NCBI GenBank assembly: GCA_012512865.1
Contig: JAAZDH010000147.1
Span: 1-8,883 of the forward strand
Reading direction: 5' to 3'
DNA length: 8,883 nucleotides
DNA from: Clostridiaceae bacterium
Lineage (GTDB): Bacteria > Bacillota > Clostridia > Acetivibrionales > DUMC01
Shown piece by piece: positions 1 through 4,213 of this stretch (within the stretch, counting starts at the first letter, position 1; each line of letters opens with the position of its first letter). The notes beneath the pieces are model-generated. The model had not been told where the DNA came from. It made no database searches and saw only the letters and a list, made by a program, of their open reading frames with translations. Position numbers and translations under genes: made by a program.

Positions 1-437
1 GTTCCGGCAAGTGCAATTAGTACCTGCAAAAGCTCCGGGCCCGCCTGGGCCTGTGACATAGCGGAAATTTGACCTGCCACTACAAGGGCTGCTATTACAG
101 TCAGCACGATTAGGAGTACTTTTACGGCCGTCCTTTTCCTGATCTGCCTGTCCAACAGGTTTATACGGTTGTTGGTTTCCCTTATTTTGCTATTGGTTTT
201 CCTGTTTTGCTCAATATCGATTTTTGACAGCTCCACCAGGGAATCAAAATACTCGGTTACGTTTTTGTTGTGCAGGTCCCTGTAATAATTCTTGTATGAA
301 CCTATGAGATCGTATATCCCTGCATTTTCAAGTTCCGTATTCCACGGTTCTGCCTTTGCCGCTTCCGACTTAGCTGCCTTTGCTTTTTCCGGTTCTGCCT
401 TTTCCAGTACCGTGGTATCTGCATGGCCTTTTGTCAT
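1..437 (-). CDS. Unrecognised membrane protein, N-terminal 145 codons, truncated by the window edge
   Basis: An open frame of 145 codons starts at ATG 437-435 on the minus strand and runs off the left edge without a stop. A GGAG lies 6 nt upstream of the ATG and an AGAAGGG a little further. The product starts MTKGHADTTVLEKAEPEKAK. Residues about 10-31 form a low-complexity Ala/Lys/Glu segment with EKA, EPEKAK and AAKAEP repeats. Residues about 40-102 are highly charged with heptad-like spacing and probably form a helix or coiled coil (NRKTNSKIRETNNRINLLDR around 78-97). A basic RKR stop-transfer lies near 100-102 and a clear transmembrane segment at about 105-122. This suggests a cytoplasmic N-terminus on a membrane anchor, with the rest beyond the window. 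I do not recognise a family and assign no function. It is transcribed away from everything else here, so it is not part of the neighbouring operon. The frame is convincing; the function is unknown. Confidence 0.8.
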   Translation of the reverse strand, partial: MTKGHADTTVLEKAEPEKAKAAKSEAAKAEPWNTELENAGIYDLIGSYKNYYRDLHNKNVTEYFDSLVELSKIDIEQNRKTNSKIRETNNRINLLDRQIRKRTAVKVLLIVLTVIAALVVAGQISAMSQAQAGPELLQVLIALAG

Positions 438-480
438 GGCGTCACGCTCCAACCCTTCTCTTATTTCTTAAATTTTCTAT

Positions 481-520
481 TGTACATTCTTGTACATTTT
501 TGTGCGTTCTTGTGCATTAT
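481..520. repeat. Degenerate 10-bp tandem repeat, four units
   Basis: Four consecutive decamers fall exactly in register: tgtacattct, tgtacatttt, tgtgcgttct, tgtgcattat. The first two contain the palindrome TGTACA; in the last two it has changed to TGTGC. The array lies in the putative 5' leader of the minus-strand membrane protein gene, 44-83 nt upstream of its ATG. The one-helical-turn period would suit either simple slippage or phased protein binding; the sequence does not decide. Confidence 0.7.
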
Positions 521-533
521 TAAATATTTGCTG

Positions 534-612
534 CCTGATATTGTACTGCCCAATACTGTACTGCTTAATAAATATTATATTGCTTAATATTATACTACCT
601 AATATTATACTA
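534..612. repeat. Degenerate 15-bp tandem repeat, five units
   Basis: Units are cctgatattgtactg (534-548), cccaatactgtactg (549-563), a 19-nt variant with a 4-nt expansion (564-582), cttaatattatacta (583-597) and cctaatattatacta (598-612). Read on the minus strand, the last units each contain TATAAT, so the array multiplies -10-like hexamers upstream of the left-hand gene. Most differences between units are transitions, as expected for an old slippage array. Confidence 0.75.
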
Positions 613-637
613 CATAAGAGCATTAAATGCTAAAAAA

Positions 638-666
638 TATATATTATATGTCAGTTGTTTTGTCAA
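638..666 (-). promoter_or_regulatory. Putative sigma-A promoter for the left-hand membrane protein gene
   Basis: On the minus strand a perfect -35 TTGACA (666-661) is followed by a 17-nt spacer and TATATA (643-638). A perfect TATAAT overlaps at 648-643 but would leave only a 12-nt spacer. Transcription from here would give a leader of about 190-200 nt that crosses both tandem arrays before the ATG at 437. This is prediction from sequence only. Confidence 0.45.
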
Positions 667-757
667 CTCGTTGGATAATTTGGCAAATTTCATTGAATTT
701 TTCACAACCAGTTAAATTTATTACATAGCGAAAAATTTTTGTAGGACAAATAAAAGC

Positions 758-827
758 GAGAGACCATCCTTTTTGGTAAAATAAAAGTTAATGAAAAAAC
801 CAATTCTACTAAAGAAGGAGGTCTCTC
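758..827 (+). promoter_or_regulatory. Long inverted repeat that buries a perfect Shine-Dalgarno
   Basis: The left arm GAGAGACC-A-TCCTT (758-771) pairs with the right arm AAGGAGGTCTCTC (815-827), giving 13 bp with one bulged A. The right arm contains the whole AAGGAGG (815-821), 6 nt before ATG 828-830. Inside the 43-nt loop TTGGT (773-777) and ACCAA (799-803) could form a second stem. The layout is that of a translational attenuator or of an insertion-sequence end next to its transposase start. The frame behind it is broken (next entry), so the structure is probably a leftover. Confidence 0.5.
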
Positions 828-1046
828 ATGGAAGTATTATAGCAGGAATTTGTATAAATTTCATTACGGAAGTGATAAATTTTTTTTAGTGAAAGCAAAG
901 TGCTAAGTATGGTAGGTGTTAAAGAACGGCAAAGTGACTCCTTTGTTCCGCTGCTTAAAGAACATATAATACGGTGGATATTTATTCTAGATTATTACCA
1001 GGAAGGATGGGCGAAAAAGCGTTTTGGAAATCCTACAACAACTTGA
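828..1046 (+). pseudogene. Stop-riddled remnant of an unidentified gene (possibly a transposase start)
   Basis: ATG 828 has a perfect AAGGAGG at the ideal distance, but the frame reads MEVL-stop-QEFV-stop and meets two more stops before reopening. The same frame is then open from about 876 to TGA 1044-1046 and includes a 45-codon ORF from ATG 909 (MVGVKERQSDSFVPLLKEHI, then a Trp/Tyr-rich stretch ending in KKRFGNPTTT). A consistent frame on both sides of the stops and protein-like composition suggest decay of one gene that has also lost its 3' part. I could not identify the family. An insertion-sequence remnant is a guess based on the hairpin-SD-ATG arrangement. It could also be a chance open frame. 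Confidence 0.35.
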
Positions 1047-1075
1047 CACCATTAAAACCGGGAAATTTCTTGATA

Positions 1076-1104
1076 TTGACCGCGTGTCATGATAAAAATA
1101 TCTT
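1076..1104 (+). promoter_or_regulatory. Putative promoter of the 1156 lipoprotein gene
   Basis: TTGACC (1076-1081), a 17-nt spacer and TATCTT (1099-1104) give an acceptable vegetative promoter ending 51 nt before the start codon. A TTGACA at 1043-1048 has no -10 at the proper distance. Confidence 0.35.
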
Positions 1105-1134
1105 GAGGTTATATTTTTAGTTTCTTGAGACAGT

Positions 1135-1152
1135 GTATCCTGGAGGAGATAC
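1135..1152 (+). promoter_or_regulatory. Small hairpin displaying the SD of the 1156 gene in its loop
   Basis: GTATC (1135-1139) and GATAC (1148-1152) form a 5-bp stem. The 8-nt loop holds GGAGG (1142-1146), 9 nt before ATG 1156. The SD is exposed rather than paired, so this would help or be neutral for translation. The stem is short and may be chance. Confidence 0.3.
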
Positions 1153-1155
1153 GAG

Positions 1156-1836
1156 ATGGTACGATTAAAATACATTAGTTTTCTGCTTGCATTGGGACTG
1201 GCAATTATCAGCTTTGCTGGCATTATCAGCCTTGTCGGTTGTGTAAAAACAGAAACCCGGGAAGAAATATTACCGGACGGCCGTAAAGTTATAATTGATT
1301 CAGCCGGAAATGTCATTAGAAGTTCTCTTTCCACCTCCTTTGCTTCGCTCATTAATGATGAAATTGCAAAAAGGTTGGGAGTTACTCCTGCAGACACAGA
1401 AAATAAGCCGCCGAAGGAAGTAGAGAAACTCAGCGTAGAGTTTAAGGATACCTTAAGCGCCTTTTCACAAACAACCATCTCATCCGCCCATAAACTGCTG
1501 AACCGTTATTTCTGGCCTGAAAGCGAGAACCAGAGAATCTCCCTCAAACAGTTAAAGCAAGATATTGCCAAACTGAGGAAAGAGTGGGAAAACGATTTGA
1601 TAGTAATCGGGGAATATAAGGATGTACCTGCTGTTGAGGCATATATAAATGATGTAAATAAGGCGTTTGAGGAAGTGGAAAAATCATCGGTAATAAACCG
1701 GAAGCCGATTGAAACGGCTCATGATATTTTTCACGATTTAGAAAGCATCTGGTGGACAACAGATATTCCACAATACGGAGTAACAGAAATGGAGAAGGTT
1801 TTAGCGGGAGAATGGTTGAAACGAGAGACTGATTGA
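1156..1836 (+). CDS. Unrecognised lipoprotein, 226 aa
   Basis: The protein begins with a short basic n-region (MVRLK), a hydrophobic core to about residue 27 and a lipobox L-V-G-C with Cys29, so it should be lipid-anchored on the outer face of the membrane after signal peptidase II cleavage. ATG 1156 has GGAGGAG 7-9 nt upstream. Residues 36-52 (EEILPDGRKVIIDSAGNVIR) look like a short beta-hairpin with DG and AG turns. From about 85 to 200 the chain is mostly charged amphipathic helix (SLKQLKQDIAKLRKEW; EVEKSSVINRKPIETAHDI). A Trp-rich IWW sits near the C-terminus. There is no catalytic motif I can name and I do not recognise the family. It lies 236 nt ahead of the ECF cassette on the same strand, so co-transcription is possible but not shown. 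A minus-strand ORF covering its N-terminus is a shadow. Confidence 0.8.
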   Translation: MVRLKYISFLLALGLAIISFAGIISLVGCVKTETREEILPDGRKVIIDSAGNVIRSSLSTSFASLINDEIAKRLGVTPADTENKPPKEVEKLSVEFKDTLSAFSQTTISSAHKLLNRYFWPESENQRISLKQLKQDIAKLRKEWENDLIVIGEYKDVPAVEAYINDVNKAFEEVEKSSVINRKPIETAHDIFHDLESIWWTTDIPQYGVTEMEKVLAGEWLKRETD

Positions 1837-1861
1837 GCGGTAGAGTGATTAAGGCTGACTT

Positions 1862-1920
1862 TGAACTGTCATAATCATGAACATGAACTGTTATAATCAT
1901 GACCCTGAACTGTCGTAATG
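1862..1920 (+). repeat. 22-bp tandem repeat, 2.7 units
   Basis: Units begin at 1862, 1884 and 1906, each with TGAACTGT followed by a variable base and TAATCATGA (first two) or TAATG (third, truncated). The first two units differ at only a few positions. The period is two helical turns, and the array sits between the 1156 lipoprotein stop and the sigma cassette, about 150 nt before its first start codon. It could be a bank of protein sites or plain slippage. Confidence 0.75.
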
Positions 1921-1931
1921 CCGCAAACCTT

Positions 1932-2049
1932 TTTTGAACATCGGTGGATATTTTTCAATTTGAAAGCTCCAAAAGAATATTAAGTGAAGCGAATGATTTC
2001 TGTTCAAAATGCGACTACCTGTTTAGAGGCTGATGATAAATGTTCAAAC
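1932..2049. promoter_or_regulatory. Three TGTTCAAA motifs upstream of the sigma cassette
   Basis: TTTTGAACA at 1932-1940 is the exact reverse complement of TGTTCAAAA at 2001-2009, and TGTTCAAAC recurs at 2041-2049, 8 nt before the SD of the first cassette gene. The 1932/2001 pair can form a 9-bp stem, or the three can be binding sites. I see no well-spaced vegetative promoter in 1920-2056, so the cassette may rely on an alternative promoter, possibly its own ECF sigma; that is inference. Confidence 0.35.
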
Positions 2050-2072
2050 GGCAAGTAAGGAGGTTCAACTGT

Positions 2073-2486
2073 ATGAAAGCTTATAAAAAGCATGGATTCC
2101 TGGTTGGATTGATAACACTATTCCTGCTTGCTCTTGCAGGATGCGGGCAAACAAACACGGTTTCAAACTTCATTGTTTCAGACCGGCAATATACCGAAAG
2201 GAACGATTTGGATAGAGCGAAGCAGCCCGAGCAATTAGCAGCCGGGAAGGATATTTATGCCAGCGTGTATTTTATCGAATCCCCCATGGGGATGGAGTAT
2301 ACCGCAAAATGGTTTATTAACGGAAATGAATTGAAAACCGATGCGCAAAAGCTACCTACCGATAGAAAGGGTATGATTGTTTTTACCCTGGAAGGAGATA
2401 AGGTCACAGCGGGTACGCTGAGATTTGAAATTAGCTATAAAGGCGATATCCTGGGTTCAAGGGAACTTGTTATAACCGGGGGATGA
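2073..2486 (+). CDS. Small secreted lipoprotein, 137 aa, first gene of the ECF cassette
   Basis: The start is placed at ATG 2073 because a perfect TAAGGAGG (2056-2063) lies 9 nt upstream and the resulting n-region is normal. An in-frame ATG at 2040 would add 11 basic residues and has no SD. The signal peptide MKAYKKHGFLVGLITLFLLA ends in lipobox L-A-G-C with Cys24, giving a lipid-anchored exported protein. The mature part alternates short beta-like strands and turns (DIYASVYFIES, MEYTAKWFINGNEL, GMIVFTL, GTLRFEISYKGDIL, SRELVI), with a central Trp followed by an NGNEL turn. That pattern suggests an Ig-like beta-sandwich of about 90 residues; this is a pattern call, not a database match. The stop is 10 nt before the ECF sigma gene, so it is almost certainly co-transcribed and may be the external sensor or a target of the system. 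Function unknown. Confidence 0.82.
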   Translation: MKAYKKHGFLVGLITLFLLALAGCGQTNTVSNFIVSDRQYTERNDLDRAKQPEQLAAGKDIYASVYFIESPMGMEYTAKWFINGNELKTDAQKLPTDRKGMIVFTLEGDKVTAGTLRFEISYKGDILGSRELVITGG

Positions 2487-2496
2487 TGATAGTCTG

Positions 2497-3051
2497 ATGA
2501 ATATGGCTGAAAACCGGAAGGAAGAAAAGTTCATATCACTCTACCAGTCCCATGTTGATGAAATCTACAGGTATGTTTTCCTTAGAACAGGATTGGATGT
2601 CGCACTTGCGGAAGATATAACACAGGAGATATTTATTGATGTGTTTAAAGGCATGGGCAGGTTCAAGGGGTTGTGCTCGAACAGGACATGGATATTTAAA
2701 ATTGCCAAAAACAAGATTGCCGACTTCTATCGAAAACAGTACCGGCAAAAAGTCGAGTTTGTAGATATTGACGATTCTATAACCGATGGCTTGGACGACC
2801 CTTTACAGGATACTGAAAGTATGGTGGAGTCAGCCTTTGAAAGTCAAATGGTTTGTGAATGCCTGAACAGGATTCCCGAGCATTACAGGATTACGCTGAT
2901 TCTGAAATATGTCGATGGAAAAAGCATAAAGCAAATCGCGGAGATTACGGATAAATCCTCAAAAGCTATAGAAAGCTTGCTTAAAAGATCAAAAAATACA
3001 TTTATAAAAGAATATCGACTGCTTAGGAAGAAGGAGGGGCTTGACCTGTGA
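2497..3051 (+). CDS. ECF-type RNA polymerase sigma factor, 184 aa
   Basis: Group 4 (ECF) sigma factors direct RNA polymerase to small stress or envelope regulons. Region 2 spans about residues 12-80: FISLYQSHVDEIYRYVFLRT, then the diagnostic AEDITQEIFIDVF (about 38-50, core-binding and -10 recognition), then RTWIFKIAKNKIADFYRK (about 63-80). A non-conserved acidic linker (DIDDSITDGLDDPLQDTES) covers about 90-108. Region 4 lies at about 121-173, with CLNRIPEHYRITLILKYVDG and the HTH SIKQIAEITDKSSKAIESLL that reads the -35. The length is normal for the class and there is no C-terminal extension. The SD is weak: a G-run at 2478-2482, inside the end of the previous gene, is 14 nt from ATG 2497. 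That suggests translational coupling; ATG 2503 is an alternative start. The next gene overlaps by 4 bp, the arrangement typical of sigma/anti-sigma pairs. No classical HxxxCxxC zinc-finger anti-sigma is encoded next door. Confidence 0.95.
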   Translation: MNMAENRKEEKFISLYQSHVDEIYRYVFLRTGLDVALAEDITQEIFIDVFKGMGRFKGLCSNRTWIFKIAKNKIADFYRKQYRQKVEFVDIDDSITDGLDDPLQDTESMVESAFESQMVCECLNRIPEHYRITLILKYVDGKSIKQIAEITDKSSKAIESLLKRSKNTFIKEYRLLRKKEGLDL

Positions 3052-3305
3052 AAAAAGGTAAAAAGACTTATACTATATTGGAAAATGCCGCACTGCCCAC
3101 AGGGTGGCAGAAGGAAAAAATGCTCGAAAATATCTTGCTTGAGTGCCGCAAATATGACTCTTCACCCGCCGGGAAACTGTATAACCTGGTTGCCGTGTAC
3201 CCCTGGCGCATTGCTTTCGGCCTTTCCGCGATACAAGCGGTATTATGCACCCTGATTTGGGGCACACGGTACACGAACATGATACTAAAAGTATTTGGAG
3301 GTTAG
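3048..3305 (+). CDS. Small single-TM protein, 85 aa, candidate anti-sigma partner
   Basis: The GTG start (3048) overlaps the sigma factor stop in the sequence GTGA and is preceded by AAGGAGG about 10 nt upstream. The N-terminal 50 residues are hydrophilic and basic-acidic with a helix around WQKEKMLENILLECRKYD (20-37). One membrane segment follows at about 52-73 (PWRIAFGLSAIQAVLCTLIW), leaving a short tail TRYTNMILKVFGG. With the positive-inside rule the first 50 residues should be cytoplasmic, the correct side to hold a sigma factor. Position and topology resemble membrane anti-sigma factors, but the protein is far shorter than usual and lacks the zinc-finger His/Cys motif: its only soluble Cys is Cys33, and Cys67 lies in the membrane. 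Anti-sigma function is therefore inference from context. The last codons of this gene carry the SD of the next gene. Confidence 0.85.
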   Translation: MKKGKKTYTILENAALPTGWQKEKMLENILLECRKYDSSPAGKLYNLVAVYPWRIAFGLSAIQAVLCTLIWGTRYTNMILKVFGG

Positions 3306-3309
3306 GAAA

Positions 3310-3888
3310 ATGAAATCCTTTCTTGAAGCGTTGAATCGTCCTGCAGAGGCATTTCGGAATAAAAACAGGGCAGTTGCATGGCTTCTCGTAGTATTTACCA
3401 TATTGGTCAATGGAGTATTTGAGCCGCTTTTGGCTTGGTTCGCCAATTCCCGGCATACGGCTCCCAGGATTTATTTAATGCTGCATTTGATGCTGCGCAC
3501 CACTTTACTGGGATTTGCCAGCTATCTTGCGATATGTGTTGTGTTTTGGGCTGTATGTAAATATTTATTCGGTGGCGAAACACCGCTTAAAACTTACATC
3601 CAAACATGGGGCCTGACTTTTTTTCCCACCCTGCTGTGCTCGATTGCAGTTGCTTTTAGCGAGACATTTTTTACTGTTTTTTGGAATAACAGTACCTGGG
3701 GCATGTTTTTGAGCATTGTTTTTGTCGGTATACTCGTATGGAAAGCGATACTGTATGTAATTTTTTTGAGAGAAGTGGCAGGGCTAAAGGGCGGCAGGAT
3801 GTTCGGAGCCTTTGTCGTGATTGGAGTTATAATTATTGCACTGGCATTATTCGATGGATACGTCGGCCTGAAAACGCCTGTCATATAA
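3310..3888 (+). CDS. Yip1-family multi-pass membrane protein, 192 aa, last gene of the ECF cassette
   Basis: ATG 3310 has GGAGG (3297-3301) 8 nt upstream; a longer TTG start at 3295 would overlap that SD and is not preferred. The soluble N-terminus SFLEALNRPAEAFRNKNRAV carries the RPxxAF motif common in bacterial Yip1-domain proteins. About five membrane segments follow, at roughly 21-43, 58-85, 98-125, 130-153 and 164-182. A GGETPLKTYIQTWGLTFFPTLL stretch before the third and a WKAILYVIFLREVAGL stretch after the fourth match the family's usual layout. Length is normal. The function of bacterial Yip1 proteins is poorly known; eukaryotic relatives act in membrane trafficking. The gap to the previous gene is 4 nt, so it belongs to the operon and may modulate the sigma factor or its partner. 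No terminator with a stem plus T-run is visible after the stop. Confidence 0.85.
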   Translation: MKSFLEALNRPAEAFRNKNRAVAWLLVVFTILVNGVFEPLLAWFANSRHTAPRIYLMLHLMLRTTLLGFASYLAICVVFWAVCKYLFGGETPLKTYIQTWGLTFFPTLLCSIAVAFSETFFTVFWNNSTWGMFLSIVFVGILVWKAILYVIFLREVAGLKGGRMFGAFVVIGVIIIALALFDGYVGLKTPVI

Positions 3889-3898
3889 GATTAAAAAT

Positions 3899-3929
3899 AA
3901 GTTTTGTCTAACTAAAGTTTTGTTTAGCT
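3899..3929 (+). repeat. Two-unit 15/16-bp tandem repeat
   Basis: AAGTTTTGTCTAACT (3899-3913) is followed directly by AAAGTTTTGTTTAGCT (3914-3929), sharing AAGTTTTGT and then TYTARCT. It begins 10 nt after the Yip1-type gene. There is no stem and T-run, so it is not a terminator. Confidence 0.55.
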
Positions 3930-3952
3930 ACTCCCCTAGTCACAAACATAAA

Positions 3953-4129
3953 ATGCATCACACCGGGAAAATTTTTGAAAAGCTTATTGACATATTGGTC
4001 TATGATGACCTGTATAATCTCAGGTGGGAAAACCTGTCCAAGCTTCTAAAAGCAAACGGCATCAAGGATGCAACTCTTTACAACTCCCGCGGAGAGGTTG
4101 AATTTACAATGGGCAGCCCGCAAGCATAA
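3953..4129 (+). CDS. Possible small protein of 58 aa, or fragment of a lost gene
   Basis: The frame from ATG 3953 gives a 58-residue product beginning MHHTGKIFEKLIDILVYDDL and ending GEVEFTMGSPQA. Composition is protein-like: a helix around GKIFEKLIDILVYDDLYNL, then NLSKLLKANGIKDATLYNSR, which looks like a helix and a beta turn of a small alpha/beta domain. No SD precedes the ATG, and the frame remains open further upstream, with a TTG at 3920 and a stop at 3869-3871. That fits a 3' fragment of a decayed gene as well as a real small gene. I do not recognise the family. Confidence 0.4.
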   Translation: MHHTGKIFEKLIDILVYDDLYNLRWENLSKLLKANGIKDATLYNSRGEVEFTMGSPQA

Positions 4130-4158
4130 AAAATAAAATTGCAAAGACTCAACCGAAA

Positions 4159-4182
4159 GCCCATGACTTTAGCTACATGAGC
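4159..4182. other. Hairpin between the convergent genes, not a classical terminator
   Basis: GCCCATG (4159-4165) and CATGAGC (4176-4182) form a 7-bp stem, one pair being G-T, around a 10-nt loop. It lies between the small plus-strand ORF and the 3' end of the minus-strand AraC gene. Neither side carries a T-run, so intrinsic termination is unlikely. The remaining bases of 4130-4213 show nothing else. Confidence 0.3.
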
Positions 4183-4213
4183 ATAGGAAGGCCAACGCGT
4201 TACAAAATCACTA

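Larger units (their letters stand above)
438..1155. other. 718-nt gene-poor region between divergent genes
   Basis: This space separates the minus-strand membrane protein from the plus-strand lipoprotein. From left to right it holds a 10-bp x4 degenerate array, a 15-bp x5 degenerate array, a putative minus-strand promoter, an SD-sequestering hairpin, a stop-riddled relic frame and a putative promoter for the lipoprotein. The left 300 nt are very AT-rich. A minus-strand reading frame over 987-1478 is a shadow of the lipoprotein gene and is not called. Confidence 0.7.

Noticed and set aside
481..612. CRISPR array
   Set aside because: The units are directly adjacent with no spacers, only 10-15 bp long and diverged; no cas gene is nearby.
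909..1130. A second small frame from ATG 998 (MGEKAFWKSYNN...) as an independent gene
   Set aside because: It has 37 codons, its purine-rich AGGAAGG abuts the ATG, and it overlaps the relic frame; there is not enough support.
987..1478. 163-codon minus-strand frame (Ser/Thr/Leu-rich)
   Set aside because: It lies opposite the 1156 lipoprotein gene, which has an SD, a signal peptide and a lipobox. The minus frame has neither an SD nor a domain-like pattern, so it is a shadow.
972..1953. Identical 12-mer CGGTGGATATTT at 972-983 and 1942-1953, upstream of two lipoprotein genes
   Set aside because: A shared 12-mer in nearly 9 kb of AT-rich DNA is expected by chance about once or more. The flanks (GAACAT with different spacing) do not align, so it is not called a regulon motif.
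4140..4200. Resemblance of GCAAAGACTC...GAAAGCCC to pieces of a cyclic-di-GMP-I riboswitch
   Set aside because: The order of conserved elements and the second helix do not match the consensus, and the position between two convergent 3' ends is wrong for a riboswitch.
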